A stretch of DNA of 64,000 nucleotides from Mactra quadrangularis. Lineage: Eukaryota; Mollusca; Bivalvia; Venerida; Mactridae. Location: the NCBI GenBank assembly GCA_025267735.1, contig CM046294.1:43623570-43687569 (forward strand). Direction: 5' to 3'. The translations under genes and the position numbers were made by a program. Below, one piece after another: positions 9,578 through 22,690 of this stretch. How positions within the stretch are numbered: position 1 is the first letter of the stretch; the number at the start of each line of letters is the position of its first letter. The notes below the pieces were generated by a model that did not search any database, was not told the origin of the DNA, and saw only the letters and a list, made by a program, of their open reading frames with translations.

Positions 9578-10995
9578 GAAGTTGACTGAAAAATTCTACT
9601 TTCAATTGAAAAACAAATGACCACTGAAACAACCCTCCCTATTAACAACCAATTGTACATTGTTTTTGATATTGACTGATGTTGAGAGGTTTCACTGTAG
9701 TGCACTAAAATGGCTCAATATTTCATGTAAAATGTAGCCATTTTATTGGCATAAACGACCATTATCCAAGACTCTCCAAGACTCAAAGACTTTCAGACAT
9801 GATTCCAAAAGTCAGTTTAACCAGTGTTTTACATTTATCTTTTATATTAAGGTTTTTAAAAATGTCTGAACTAAATAAACGAAGATTTATGTCTCAACAT
9901 TAAACTGTGATTTAGATGAGGAAACATTAATGTACTGGTTATATAACTCTGTGAGTTCATCTGTTGCCCTTTATGTTATATAATGTTAAGTTTATACTGT
10001 GACAGAACTGGGTACCAGCAGTATGCATGGTAGATTAGGGACTTGATCTCTGAAGATCTAGGAACCAGCACAGTTCATAGATGGGGCTAGGAGCTAACCA
10101 CATTTTAGGGAAGGGGGTTTCAGAGGGGCTACATCATATCAACTCATCTGTGTTGTACTTCTGATCAAAATTCTTGAAAAAGGGGCTGGCCACATCTCTC
10201 CAGCTATGTCAAAATCACTTCATATCGTCTTCTTTTCTGATCAAATCTAGAAAAAATTTATTTAGACCCCCCCCCTTCCGGCTCAGGGAAAAAATTCTGA
10301 TCCTTTTTTACCCACCCCTCCCCCATCTAGATTTATTTTCAGATCTGCCCCTGTTGATTATATGACTTAAGTATACATGTTTTAACTATTATAGACGTAC
10401 TTTATAAAACATCTAAAATCTTATAATAATTTTTTCATGATTATAACCCTCATTACCGGTATTTATTGGATAATTCTTAAAAGATACAACTACATGTATT
10501 AACATAGGGGCTTGGAATTTTTATTGCCATGTTACAAAATATACCCCATTTTCTCTTATATATTTTCATTTTTCATGGCACTTTATATAAAATTTTAAGC
10601 TCCTGTGGCATTATTTACCCTTAAGGACGTCTTTGAAATATTCCCTTCAAGGCTTCACATTTAATTACATCTAGACTTCATGCTTTTCAAAGTTTTTTGT
10701 TAAGTTTCTTTGTTAAAGCTACTTTCTCGCAGATTTGAATTTTTAAATTTTCTGTCAAAGACTGTAATTGTGTTCAGAAAATAGATTTTTAATAATGTAA
10801 GACAAACTGACCAATAGATTGTTAGAAATATAGAATGAAAGTACAAAAAACACACTAAAGTTATCTATACCATCCATGACTTTCTATTTGTTAATTCATT
10901 ATATGTATTTCACTGTGTAAATGTTGAAAATAACATGTAAATATTTTTACCAGAGGTCCACATGGAAGATTGGATTTATCCAAAGGTGTAGCCTC
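9578..10995. other. Non-coding stretch
   Basis: Contains C-runs at about 10266 and 10310 and no supported gene. A TTGAGAGGTTTCACTGTA motif near 9680 resembles the flank of the 17-bp minisatellites. Confidence 0.45.
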
Positions 10996-11152
10996 GTTAA
11001 GTGAAGTCTTTATTATTGTTATTGTTGTTGTTGTTGTTGTCGTCTTTGTCATTGTTGTTGTTGTCATCGTCATCATCATCATTATTATTTGGGGGAATAT
11101 AGTAAAATCATCTTGTACAGTTGTATGTCAGAACAGAACAGAACAGAACAAT
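10996..11152. repeat. Trinucleotide GTT/ATC microsatellite and AGAAC pentamer run
   Basis: ATT/GTT/GTC/ATC triplets run from about 11010 to 11090, and five AGAAC pentamers lie at 11129-11152. Valine- or threonine-rich frames over this stretch are repeat artefacts. Confidence 0.85.
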
Positions 11153-12778
11153 ACTTTTATATTCTCAAACAACAAAGGTAATATATGAGAAAGAGTATGT
11201 CAATTTTGTTTAATTTTTTGTTTACAAAACAAGTGCTGCTTTACTGGTTCCAAAAGTATTTCTGTACATTTTTGAGAAATTTAGAAAAGTTGATATTTTA
11301 AGTTTTGAAATCTGTGAATGAGTCTATTTGCACTAAAATTGTGTGTATCAAAACACTGTTTTACTTGTGTCAAAATGTTACTATACAATTTTGAAAGTTA
11401 TAGAAAAGTTGATATTTTAAGTTGTGAATTCTGTGACCAAGCATCTTTAAGTTTCTTTGTTAAAGAGAAGAATAAATGAAGGCTATGAGTCAAAAGTTTC
11501 AAGAGGATTGCTAACAGATGTAAAATTTTGTTGCATGGGGAGGAAAAAACCACACTGCAAGATTTTGTTGTTCTCAAATCTTGTAGAGCTGACATTGTGA
11601 AATATGTAATCTAGGTTTTTGTTAACTTGATCAGCCAATGTAAATGATAGTTTGGCTGCAACAACCATCATCATGTTTACTTGTTATGATTTTTTTGTTG
11701 ATGTACCGGCTAACCTGTATTTAGTGGCCGGTTTTAGTGGTAAATCCTTCTATATTGGGTTTCGACACTTACTGTTTTTACCAGGAATTCAGAGGGAATC
11801 CCTTGTCAGTTTTTCAGAGATTCGTCTGATTTCTTGAAGTAATGGATTCCTCCAATAATAGTCAAAACTTTTAGATACAGATTTGCAATATTTTAGATAC
11901 AATTTGTGATAAACAATTTGTGAGAATTTAAACTTATGTAAGAACAGGGGCAACTTAAATGGATCCTGAAGACACCTCTAGCTAATCATCATTGGGATTC
12001 CTCCCAAGATTTAGGGATCTTTAAGGGAGTCCCAGGACAATGTTAGTGTGAACCCTTTTAATACGAGTATTTCTTGGCGAAATTTTTCAGCGTTGTTAAT
12101 ACAGATGACAGCTAACTCAAGTTTAACGATATTTTGTCTTTGGATCGTCAATTCAAAATTAAGCATTTATTGTTTGGTCCGCTTACTCCAGTTTTACAGT
12201 ACTTTTTGTATGTTTGTACCGCTATCTTATTTTTGAAGGGTGGTGTACATTTCTACCATTCTTGCTGTATGTTATTTGACTTGTGAAAGATTTGTAATGT
12301 CCCTTAGGGGATTGTATGAATGATTTTCTTGGGAAAATTGTTATTTTTTGTATAAGAAGAAACATTCCTTAACATTTTGTTTGGGTTAGCATGTTTTCTG
12401 TTATTTTTCTTCTTTGGGCTAGAAAGGTTTCTGTTATTTTTCTTCTTTGGATTTAATTTTTTTTTGGAAATTTTTCTTCTTCTGTTAATGTTTGGGTGTG
12501 ATTAACATCACACCTTTTCTATTGGGTGTGTTATCATTGATAACCAGACAGCCCTTGCCTTAACCCACTAGCCTTAAGCCTTGGATTAGTAAAAATTGAA
12601 TTGGGCTTGTGAGAATTGTTTTATAAAGTCTGGCTAGTTGATCATTCAAACCTTTTAATAATAAATCATAATAAATTGGGCTAGGACTTAAGAAAGTTTA
12701 TGGCAATGACTCACTCAGGCTAGGGTATGTTCAGGGACTTTAAGGGCTCCAGTAATGTAGTAGAGACATTCAGCACTT
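11153..12778. other. Non-coding stretch
   Basis: Two similar segments (AGAAAAGTTGATATTTTAAG at about 11283 and 11402) form a diverged 120-bp duplication. A short hairpin GGTGTGATTAACATCACACC lies near 12494. No gene is seen. Confidence 0.45.
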
Positions 12779-12900
12779 ATACTCTCTTGTCTTCAAGCAA
12801 GCTTTTTCAGTGACCTGGTAGAGAGTTCCTTTCGAAGAGTTTTGGTCCTTTTTCTTTTTGAGATCAAAAATATTTGAGTTCAATTCTTCTTCCTTGAATT
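12779..12900 (+). mobile_element. Possible SINE fragment
   Basis: TACTCTCTTGTCTTC and CTGGTAGAGAGTTCC parallel the SINE at 35396-35490 over about 50 bp (TACTCTCTTGCCTTC, GTGGTAGAGTGTCTG). The B-box part is decayed. Confidence 0.35.
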
Positions 12901-13006
12901 TTTGCAATGATTGTTTATAAAAAATCCTTTAAAAAGCAATAACCCTGTCTACACTCTAAAAGGACCAATTCAGCAAAGTTCAGTGACTGACTATAATGAT
13001 AATTTC

Positions 13007-13081
13007 GGTGGTTTAGCGCAAAACAAACAAAACTCCCACTTTTCTTATGTTGAGTTATGACTGTTTGGTGCTAGACCTGGG
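13007..13081. repeat. Palindrome family A, copy 1
   Basis: Left arm GGTTTAGCGCAAAAC and right arm GTTTGGTGCTAGACC enclose the family centre (ACTTTTCTTATGTTGAGTTATGAC split across the fold). See the family-A finding. Confidence 0.8.
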
Positions 13082-13885
13082 TCTTGTAGAGAGGTTTCAC
13101 TGTACAAAGTTCTAGGTAGAGTATATTGGTTTCATTAACTTATTATGTCTTACATTACATATCATAATAACTTGTATCATAATTATGACTGATATGATTT
13201 ACCTACCTTTCCCAATCTTAGAAGATATTTTTTTTTGTAGACGGAAGGGGGGTACCGATTTTTTCTATAAATTACCTACATTTTTCTTGTTTCTTTCCTA
13301 CTTAATTAAATTGCTCAATATAATGACTAAAGATAAGCTATGTAAAAGAATATCTAGACGATTTTACTTTCTAAGAAAAATAAATTACTTTTTACGATAA
13401 CATTTTTATGAAGTTTTATTGCTCAATGCTATTGCACTAACTTCGGGTAGTACTTGAATGTCAGCAGGATAAATTTGATAACCCTTTCTGTAATTCTTTA
13501 AGTATCTTTTCTGATTCCTCCTGGATAAGAAATATGTTTTTGATCCTTCTTATTAATTCATTATTTGACATAATTTCACATAATGACGATAATTAAAGAC
13601 AGAATGTGTGCTTACGTGCATTCAAACCTTTGTTTGTCAACCACACATGGAATCCATTGAAAAATGTGTCCTGAAGCCAAATTGTTGATTAATTGTGCTT
13701 GATACACGTTTAAAACAGAACAAAATTCAAGTTTGGTGGAATCTTTTCTTGAATCCTTTAATCAGAGTATTACTAATTCAAGATGACCCCTAAATCAGGT
13801 TGAACTGTATTGAATAAAGTATCATTAATGATCATAATGATGATGAATGACTCTCCTGCATGGAGAGACAGTGCACTGTTTAACT
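13082..13885. other. Non-coding stretch
   Basis: Starts with a GAGAGGTTTCACTGTAC motif. No gene or clear repeat follows. Confidence 0.5.
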
Positions 13886-14092
13886 CTAAAATAGAGAGCT
13901 TAGCTAACTTTAAAATGAAGAGTTGGTTTCCAAAATGAAGAGCTGGCTTCAAATGAAAGCTGATTTTTAAAATGAAGAATTAACTTCAAAGTAAAGAGTT
14001 AATTTTCAGTATGAAGAGTTGATGTTAAAAAAAAGGAACTGACTATCTCCAAAGGGAAGAGTTAATTTTTAAAATGAAGAATTCTTAACATT
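13886..14092 (+). repeat. Degenerate 19-20 bp tandem repeat
   Basis: AAAATGAAGAGTT-like units recur about every 19-20 bp (13912, 13932, 13952, 13970 and on) with decay. Confidence 0.7.
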
Positions 14093-14402
14093 TGCTGTAA
14101 GTCTGTAAATACCTGCTGTAGGTACTTGAGTTGGAACAGAAATCTTATTAACAATCATTTTTTTGTCTAGAAAACTTCAGTTCAACTACGTAAACACTTA
14201 ATGCCTACATTATCATTAAGTGTGCACGCATATTTTCTAAGTATGACTCATCAGTTGTTTTTTTACTCTGCAGACATGGCTGTCAATCAACCAGTCAATG
14301 ACCCTTAATTTGGTTATTACCCAAGATCCTTTGTAATGCTATGATGTAATATATCATTTTGTTATTTCTGAATATTAGAACATGGGCTTTATTGGTTATT
14401 AT

Positions 14403-14600
14403 TGAGAGATGGCGGTTGTTTGAATGTGACAACAAAGGCTTTATAATGCCTGTTGTTAAGAGGTAACTGAGGGGCTGTTAGGAGGTGACTGTTGTTTTGG
14501 CGTGGCTGTTGTTGAAAGGTGGTTGTTGTTGAGAGATGACTGATGTTTAGAGGTGACTGTTGTTGAGAGGTGGTTATTGTTAAGGACTGACTGGTTCTGA
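14403..14600 (+). repeat. 17-bp minisatellite (GAGAGGTGACTGTTGTT), degenerate
   Basis: Around nine variants of a 17-bp unit, GAGAGGTGACTGTTGTT or close to it. The same unit recurs at 28.3, 42.6, 43.3 and 61.8 kb. The minus-strand open frame over it is rich in N, S, H and L from the repeat. Confidence 0.75.
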
Positions 14601-14822
14601 GGTTGCCACTAAGAGTGGTTTCATGATAGCTCATTAAAAACAACATGCACAGTTAAGTGTTTAAAATAAAAACTAAGGAACATAATACAGCTACTGTAAG
14701 AATGTGTTCTTGTTGACCTCAGGAATGTCTAAGAATGTTAAGTATATGTATTACGCTTAATGCAAGTCTTACAATAAACATGCAAGTCTTAAACATGGCT
14801 CCTTGTTTGAAGTACATATTGG

Positions 14823-14892
14823 TGGGGCAGCACAAAACTAGACCAACTATGTACTTGTAAATAAAGGATGTAGGCTAGTTTTGCAGTGACCC
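14823..14892. repeat. Palindrome family B, copy 1
   Basis: GGGGCAGCACAAAACTAG and CTAGTTTTGCAGTGACCC are near-complements around a centre with ACTTGTAAATAAAGGATG. Confidence 0.8.
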
Positions 14893-15550
14893 ATAGATTT
14901 CATTTTAAGTTATTTTTGTTCAAAGTGCAAATTCTAAAGAAATTTTTTCGAAATCGACTACATGTATGTGTTTCCTTATTTAGTTTTGGAATTTAGTTAT
15001 TTTCAACTCAACTGTGATATAAAGTTACTCCTGAGCTCTTGAAAGTTATCAATGAAATTATTATCGGACATTTGTCTAAGTGAGACACTTATTTAAGTGA
15101 CCATAAGAATTTATAAAATGTTATTGAGGACTCTGCGTGGAATAGTTATTGTAAATATTTTAATATTTGTCGCAACATCTTCACTCAGGAGGTGGGAGTT
15201 AACATTGATATTTATTTTTGTGCTCTTAACATTCCGTACTTTAAACTTTACCACTTATTACCTCTTTTTGAAAGAGCCTTCTTTGTATATTGTCATATAC
15301 ATGTAGTCGCACAAAGTACTGTATGTTTTTTACGTAAGGAAGCCGTTTCACACCCTCATTTTTTAAAGCATTCCTCGTCAAAATAAATCGGAAATATTTT
15401 CACTATTGACTACTTCCTGCATTGGTTTATATGTGTAAGTAGCTGCGGTCAGCCCGGCAGCTTGAAACATTCTTTGATCAAATTTATTTACTTACATAAA
15501 CTCCACGGAGCTGTAAATATTTTGCAGTATTTAGATCGTTAAATGTTTCT
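14893..15550. other. Non-coding stretch
   Basis: No supported gene or element; two overlapping short hydrophobic frames (15097-15386) look like chance in AT-rich DNA. Confidence 0.5.
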
Positions 15551-15665
15551 GTGGTCAAGTGGTTAGTATGCAGCAATCATAAGGCCTTGGTTTGATTTCT
15601 GCTTGTGGCAGTCCATACCTTTCCCAGGACTGGACATTAATTTTAAACTAGGTTGCCAAGCTATA
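15551..15665 (+). mobile_element. tRNA-like SINE remnant
   Basis: TGTGGTCAAGTGGTTAGTATG resembles an A-box, and TTGGTTTGATTTCTG a decayed B-box. The remainder is unmatched in the window. Confidence 0.5.
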
Positions 15666-15834
15666 TGTTTTACTTGTCCAAACCAAATGTTTATTAGCAG
15701 TAACTAATTTCTTGTCCCCAAAAATAGTTCCTCAGGAGCAATAGGATTACCTTTCATGTCTAGTTCTCTTTGCATGTAAATTTTACAGTTATGAATAGGG
15801 AGTTTTTTGCTCTTAGTGAAAGGTTTGATGACTT

Positions 15835-15985
15835 ATGATATTGAAGTAAGTTCAGCAAAACTGGCTTGGGGAGACAACTTCAATAAATAACTAAGTGTAA
15901 GCAAGTATTGGTAACAGATGAATTGATGAGTTCAGGAAAAGCTGATCAGGTGACCTGACCACACAATATAAACTAATGAAAAATT
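15835..15985 (+). mobile_element. SINE tail (family 2)
   Basis: Shares GTAAGCAAGTATTGGTAACAG and a CAGGAAAAGCTGATCAGGTG segment with the tails at 22441, 23135 and 32800. Confidence 0.5.
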
Positions 15986-16316
15986 AGTCCATAAACAGTG
16001 TAAAATGTAAATAAATAAAATAAACAAACATTTAAATTGCACCCAATATAAACAGTATATATGGTTTGATAATGTCAGGACAGGGTATATCACCCTATCA
16101 TATAATCAAATGATCATAAAATGATATAATATCTCTTATCAGTGTCATATAAATTAATTGGAAGCAATCGATGGTACAATATAAGTGTCCATTATGGTCA
16201 ATAAATGACCAATCAGATTACATCAAAATCAAATCTATGGCTAAATCATAGCATGGTATTATCAATAACAAAACCATTATCATTATCAAATTTTGCAATT
16301 ACTTATCGATGGACAA

Positions 16317-16380
16317 GCCAGCGCAAAACAAGTATACATCCTTTACTTACATGAAGGTACACTAGTTTTGGGCTGACCTA
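16317..16380. repeat. Palindrome family B, copy 2
   Basis: GCCAGCGCAAAACAAGTATAC pairs imperfectly with GTACACTAGTTTTGGGCTGAC around CATCCTTTACTTACATGAAG. Confidence 0.8.
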
Positions 16381-16814
16381 TAGCAATGATATAATGCAAT
16401 TTAGAACAGATATGTTGTTAAAATGGTCAAATAGCTAAAATTAATTTTAAGCAAAAATAGTTTTACAGCTAAATTAATTTTACAACTAAACAATTTCACA
16501 GCTAAAATGATTTTATGACTAAATTTGGTCGTAAAAAGGTGTAATACTTGTTGATAAGACAAGCATGAAGGAGCTCCTCATTACGCAAATGTCAACACTT
16601 TATTTAGATTTGATTATTTATTTTATTGTATTACAATTGATAAAGAGTTCTGACCTCTCGTTCAGAGGTTACTGGTTGTTGATAAATCATTTTATTGCTT
16701 ATTTAACAAACTATGGTCATATAAAGTCTATAAAATAATACCAGACTTATGGATATGAGGGGGAAATTGATAAGAATGGTGTGAACATTCCTATGTTTCT
16801 GTGATAATCCTTCC
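16381..16814. other. Non-coding stretch
   Basis: Contains four ACAGCTAAAATnATTTTA-like short units (16430-16530); otherwise nothing is recognised. Confidence 0.45.
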
Positions 16815-17120
16815 TGATTCTGATTCTTTTACATTCCTGGAAGTAAAAGACTGAATAGAGACTCTTCAATGGGTATTTGGTCTTAAAATCAAGCCCTGTT
16901 GCAAGCTGACTCAGAATCAAACCTGTCAGGGGCGCTGTTAATTTTTTAAGCTAGAAATTACCTAGATCTGTAACTCATTTAGCAATTATTATACACATCT
17001 CACCCAATAGGAACAAAAGAAGTATGATTCTTTCACATTTCTGGAAGTAAAACTCTGATTATTATTATCTTCAATGGGTATTGGTTTTAAAATCTCTGAA
17101 ATCAAGCTTTCGGGCTCATT
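16815..17120 (+). repeat. Direct duplication, two copies about 210 bp apart
   Basis: A block with TGATTCTnTnACATTnCTGGAAGTAAAA, CTTCAATGGGTATT and AAATCAAGC occurs at 16820-16905 and 17025-17110. Confidence 0.7.
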
Positions 17121-17751
17121 ATCTGACAACAGGTCATGCATTGACGACCAGTGACTTGACATTTTGGTGCTGGTGTAAAAAAGATAAATAACCTTCACAT
17201 TTAGAGTATATATTGGACTTTTTGAGGAGTTTTCTCACAAATACTTATATCATCAACAAAAGATATAAAAAAGCTCCTTCCAGTCCATGAGCCCCTTTTA
17301 CAGCCCCTTTTCCCCTAGACTTTGCTCATCCACACGTAAATATTCCTGGTTCAGGTAAAAAAGACAAATTTTGTCATTCACATAAGTTATACCTAACTTA
17401 TGGTAAAATGTATTTTGATATTTGTGAAATGAGTAAATCTAATTAAAACTCAATTTTATAAACAATACATTACATTGTATTTTAAAACCTGATATAATAT
17501 TACATAATTTATGTACTTGGGGTAACTGATACTGTTTTAATGTAACATGATTTTTTAATGAGATTTTTTAACTTAATTAGTTGCATGATATTTGGTTTCA
17601 TGAAAATACTTTTGTTTCAGGAATTTTTGCAAAGAAATATTTTCTATGTTGAAACTTGTAGATCTATTTGAAATTTTGTAAGATATGCCTAGGTATTTTT
17701 TAATGAATTTGTTCGAATTTAATGCTGTTTATCGATCCTTATTAATGTTAC
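17121..17751. other. Non-coding stretch
   Basis: Nothing recognisable. Confidence 0.5.
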
Positions 17752-17850
17752 GAATAATGGCTAACTCACCTAACCAACCTTCATGAATACTTTTCTTTAC
17801 CAGTGCTCCCTTACCTTTCCACAAGGAGATAACATCTTCTCCCAATTTAT
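17752..17850 (-). mobile_element. SINE tail fragment (family 2), minus orientation
   Basis: GCTAACTCACCTAACCAACC and ACCTTTCCACAAGG are the complements of the GGTTAGGTGAGCT and TGTGGAAGGGTA blocks of the family-2 SINE tail. Confidence 0.5.
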
Positions 17851-20800
17851 GAAAATTGATATTAAGTGGGTTGCATAATTTTCATAAAAGGGCATAAATG
17901 CATCCAGGACCTTTGAAATTCTGCACTCAATCATGCACTGTGGTACAAAAGTGTCTTATCTTTAGTAAAACTTTTCAATTGAAATTACAAAACAAAGAAA
18001 TGAAAATTTGTTGTTGTTGCTGTTGTTGTTAATTTTGCCGCCATTAATTTTGTCATTTTAGTTTCTGCTTGAAATTTTGAAATTAGTTGATCAAGAAGAA
18101 AAATGACTCAGATTAAAGTACTTTAAGATAAAATCTAACATTGCCAATATAAAATTTGCATTTACGTCTGCTCAGCTTGGTCCGTCTGCTCAGTTGAAAT
18201 CTCTTAAATTCAAATAAAACCTCTTGAGTTTTAAAATTGGTGCTATTGTATTAATCTATTTCAGCAGATGTATTTTAAATGTTTCCAGGCTGTTGTTACG
18301 GACAACAGCGGTTAAACAACAGCGTTCTCCCTGACTAGACTGGTTTACAAATTACCAATGATTGCCTGACACAGATGTTTCTTATGGCGTTTGTTTATTT
18401 TGTCTGCAATTTGCTGCACATTCCCAGACCTGATGCAATATTTCAGTGTCATTTAGGCCAATGATGAAAAACTACACACTTTAGCACTTTTACGATGTTT
18501 CAAGATGAATTTTAACAAGAAAATATTATTTTTTAGTCTGTTTTTGCTAAGTAAACCATACCATGGCTGTATGTCTGGTTTAGTTAGCATTGTTTTGCTG
18601 TCATTTTGTATATACTTATTTTGTTGCATTTGTTTGAAATAATTTGAAAGTTTTTGTTAATTTCTAGCGTAGTAATGCCGTCAGGGGAGGGTCAGGGGCA
18701 GTTACTATATACTTTCTGATCATTTTATGTTGTTTTTTTTTCATTTTAAAACATTGTAGAATTTGAATTTTGATTGACATGGTTGTTCTTCCTCTTGTGG
18801 TCAAGTACAGGGCCTTCTGAGACATCATCTCACTGTTATTATAATACAATTACTTTGTTGGGGTAAACGCATATCGCACACTTAGTGCAAAAAGGTCACT
18901 CTTTATACGGAAGTCTTCAAAAAAAATAGCAAAGATTATGAAAAAGGGATTTAAAACAGTATGTTTGGGTTTGGAACTCTCTGAAAACAATTGAACACCC
19001 TCCACCTTCTGACTGGGGGAACTTTCTAGATGTTTACTTCAAATAGCAGAAACAGAACTTTAAAATGTCTCTATTTTTAGCAAACACATCAGTTTCGTAT
19101 GAAGTATTTTTTTTATATTTAATGGTTGGGATTAAATCCACTATTAGAAAAGGCCAAGTTATCATTAGCTAGAGAGTTAAACATGTCATTTATGCAGACA
19201 TGAAGTACCCCTTAAAACGATACAACTAATTTCAATTTCAGCCCAATTAAACTTTTTTACCTCCACTTTATTTATTGAAGAGTAGATTGAATGGAGATAT
19301 AAAAGGATGTTGAATTAATTAAACGTCAAGGCATGTTTTATATGAAAAGTGGTGTACTTGTGTATTATAATGAACTTAACGTCTGCTGCAAACGAAAACG
19401 TCTGCTGCTGATTTAGGTTTTTACATTTTGAATGTTTGAGTCATTAGGCATGGATTGAATTTAGGTTTGAGTTTTTGTTCCAAACTGTCCTTCATAAAAT
19501 TCACTGCCTGAAAATATATTTTTGACATCCCTGCCAAAACTTTTATATATTTATATATAAGTTTTTATGTATAGATAAATTAATCAAAACACACATATAT
19601 AAGTATGGGGCCAGATATTTGTTATCCTTACCCATAGGGAACAGTGGGGCTTTGACTTTGAACCTAGCAAACCCCTGGTAAAAATCCTTGTCTGCTGGGA
19701 CATTTGGATTGTCAAAAATTTCTAGTTATTACCCCTGGACAGTATACACCTATAACCATAGGTATAGTCCTTGCTGTTTTTTGGTATGATAAACAATTTT
19801 CATGCAATAAGGAAAAAAGCACTCAGCTCGTTTTACCCTGTCTATGCCTATGGAGGGGTGCAAGTTACATGATATGTGCTAATTTGTTTTGTAATAAGTC
19901 TTCTTCCCTGAGAACAAAACCAACAAACAAATTTGCAAAAATGGTCCTTGGGGAAACTTTAATCATAGAAAATTTATACCTTGGCCTTACCAAAAAATTC
20001 TTTTGAAAATTCAATTTAATGAGTTTTCATGCAATTTTGTAGACTGGTTTACTACATTTTACTGTCATAAATCTTCAATTTCTTTTGATTTCTACAACCA
20101 GTCTAGGGTGGTGAAGACTGTTAACACATAGGCAGTTGTCTTGGGATTTCAAGAACAAAATTCTTTAAGAAAATGGTTAAAAACTGTTTGGTTTAAATTT
20201 ACTTTGAAACTCCTTTTTTTGTTTTGTAGAAATGAAAGCTGACTGCTCAAAATGGGCAAATAACCAAACCAAAGCCAAATCAATAAATTGAGATTGGAAA
20301 GCACAATCTACATCATGCTGTTTGTCTATCAATGACCATGGTTTCAGTTTGTTTCAGGGATTCTATGTGTCTGGAGATAACTGATGAGGCCAATCCGGGC
20401 ATGTATATATCCTCACAAGTTGGACATCAGTGGTCGGTTATGATTGATGGAGTACTTGAATTTCTAGCCTTCCGAGCAGCAGGCTTTTCTATTGCAGTTG
20501 TGGTTGGGACTGTTCTGAGGGGGTGCAACCAGAATGAATTTTGCTTTGCCATGATGTACAGTGTTCAGCAAGGCTTTGCCATTTACATAATGATACATAA
20601 TTCAATCAATGGTACATGTATTCTTAGTAACAGGTTAACAAACTTATACTTTACTGCCATAATGGAATTACATCCCAGAAAAATGTTACATTCTGGCAAA
20701 ACAATTATCAGATATTTCCTTTGAAGTATCTCGGTTGATAAAAGATCACTTTAACCTAGTAAATAAGTATTTCTTTTGTTAAATGTCAATAAACTTCTGG

Positions 20801-20887
20801 TGGGTGGGGGAATGGGACGGGCATTGTGTAGCTTCATTTAGATTATGTTTCCATTGTTTTGACATTAAGTTAGCTTAGTGTATTGAA
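17851..20887. other. Long non-coding stretch with one 130-codon open frame
   Basis: Small repeats only: GTTGTTGCTGTTGTTGTT (18010), a hairpin GCTGTTGTTACGGACAACAGC (18288), and a TCTGCTG doublet (19383). A plus-strand open frame at 20332-20724 encodes a hydrophobic product with no recognisable domain, splice context or repeat origin. In DNA this AT-rich about one frame of that length is expected by chance, so I do not call a gene. Confidence 0.45.
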
Positions 20888-21040
20888 GAGTCAGCACAAG
20901 AATAGTTTACATCCTTTTTCACTGTATCAGAGCAAAACTAATATACATACTTTTTGAGCCACAGCCTACGTACTGTTTGGGTCCGGGCTAAACTAGTCTA
21001 CATTGTTCTTTAGTTACATGTAGTTAAGACTTTTCTTGCA
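20888..21040. repeat. Palindrome family B, compound copy
   Basis: At least three arm segments in series: GTCAGCACAAGAATAG, CAGAGCAAAACTAATATACAT and GGGCTAAACTAGTCTACATTG, followed by TAGTTACATGTAGTTAAGAC. It looks like two family-B units side by side with decay. Confidence 0.65.
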
Positions 21041-21750
21041 CTTACCTAATGATATGTTCTAGAATGAAGAAAGTATTCACTGAATGTTAGTTATTTGTTC
21101 TAACCTAATCCTTATCAGTGATTAGTGGAATCATTAAATACACATTACATGCCCTGAGGCTTCTTGGGCAGGTCTGAAATATTTCCATTTGAGAAGGGGA
21201 TAGGGTATGTTCCAATTGCGTAAATTTTCTTTGAAGAGGATGGGGGTGATGTGCTCAATACTCATTTTGAATCATGTTTTCAATTCTTTTTCCAGTATCT
21301 AAGATACTTTAAGGGTACTTCTGGGCCCCTGATCTTTTTTTACAAATATTGTGAAAATTTTACGAAAATATTAAGGGGTTGGTCTGGACCCCATTCTCCC
21401 CATCTAGAATCACCATTGATATATAAAAAAAATTAATGCCCCTAGCTTAATTGTTGAGAATAATATTCAAAGCCAGGTTCAAGCTAAGGTGTGAAAAATT
21501 AGGATTATGATTATAAAAACATTTCATACACTGTACATGAATGTTGGTTCCCATTAATGACCAAAGTTGTTAGCTTTCATTGAAGACCAAAACATTGAGC
21601 AAAAACATGGAGGAAGGAAGCTCTTCTTGGGAGAATCTTATTCATTGTATAATATCATCAAGTGATCGTACATGTAACATTACTGTGGGTTAGTACAGAT
21701 AGAAAGATAGTATGTTTACAGGTGGAATGAAGTGTGTTCAGTTTTTTGTC
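21041..21750. other. Non-coding stretch
   Basis: A GGACCCCATTCTCCCCATC segment near 21389 recalls the C-rich patch at 10.3 kb. No gene is seen. Confidence 0.45.
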
Positions 21751-21958
21751 AGGGATGAGTTCAGTTACCGCGAACGTTACAGAACGTTCCGTAACGATAC
21801 ATTCGGAACTCCTCGATTATTTGCTGCGAATAATCTCGGACATATTTAGACGCTTTTTTGAAACTTCCAGTGTTAAAGTAAACAATTATATGGCCGAGGA
21901 GTTCCGAATGTATCGTTATGTAACGTTCTGTAACGTTCGCCTTAACTGAACTCAGCCC
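21751..21958. mobile_element. MITE family C, copy 1 (long terminal inverted repeats)
   Basis: Termini of about 55 bp are near-perfect complements: GAGTTCAGTTACCGCGAACG and onward at the left; CGTTCGCCTTAACTGAACTC at the right. Inner arm sequences TACATTCGGAACTCCTCG and CGAGGAGTTCCGAATGTA pair perfectly. There is no coding capacity. The second copy is at 29137-29458. Confidence 0.88.
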
Positions 21959-22440
21959 AGGTATATATGTTGTAAATTCCTAGTTTTAACATGTGTGCTC
22001 ATTAACATGTACTGATGGGTTTCGGTTTTACGATTCACATTACAAATTGTACAGTCAGGATTTCTATCTTATCAATACTAGATTGTTATTGCCTATTGTT
22101 TTATTCTTGTGGTATTTGTCTGGTCTGACTTCTGGTCGACTTATCACAATGGTAGGGCCTACCTGGCTATTTAGTAGATATGCTAGTTGTTTCTGTGGAG
22201 GATTTTTTCTGGTTATTATCTGATTATATGATTTAATACCTTTATTTTTTAGGAGACAGGTATTTATATCTGTGGCATGTAATAGAAGTCATATTATGAC
22301 TGATTTACTAAGCTAGCAGTGCAACAGTAACTGTCTTGACTACAATATCAGTATTCTGTGTTCCTTAATCTACAGTGGCTGGTCATTCCCTGAAAATTTA
22401 CCAATATGATTGTTTTCGTCTGACTTTGGAGAGTTTGTTA
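21959..22440. other. Non-coding stretch
   Basis: Nothing recognisable. Confidence 0.5.
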
Positions 22441-22690
22441 GCTTCTTGTGGAAGGCACCTAGGATAAGCAAGTACTGGTAAGAGAAAAATGTCCAGGAAA
22501 ACTTGTTAAGACAAGTCAGCCACTGCACTGTTCATTACTTACTGTTTCCCTGTTGAAACTGATGATAGCTGTACTGTACTAAGGGAACTTGTTGGCTCCT
22601 GGCGGAAGGGTGAGGAGTACTCATAAAACGTGCCCTAAAAGCTGGTAAGGTGAATCAACTTCTGCACTGTTCATAGCTTACTATTTGATT
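22441..22690 (+). mobile_element. Two SINE tails (family 2) in tandem
   Basis: TTCTTGTGGAAGGCAC, AGCAAGTACTGGTAAGAG and GTCCAGGAAAAC recur in altered form at 22590-22660 (CTGGCGGAAGGGTGAGGAGT, AAAGCTGGTAAGGTGAATC). Both end near GCACTGTTCAT. Confidence 0.55.

Noticed and set aside
10970..11188. Valine- and isoleucine-rich frame
   Set aside because: Encoded by a GTT/ATC microsatellite.
20332..20724. 130-codon plus-strand frame
   Set aside because: No recognised domain, and a frame of this length is expected about once by chance in 64 kb of such AT-rich DNA. A protein-profile search giving a strong hit would overturn this.
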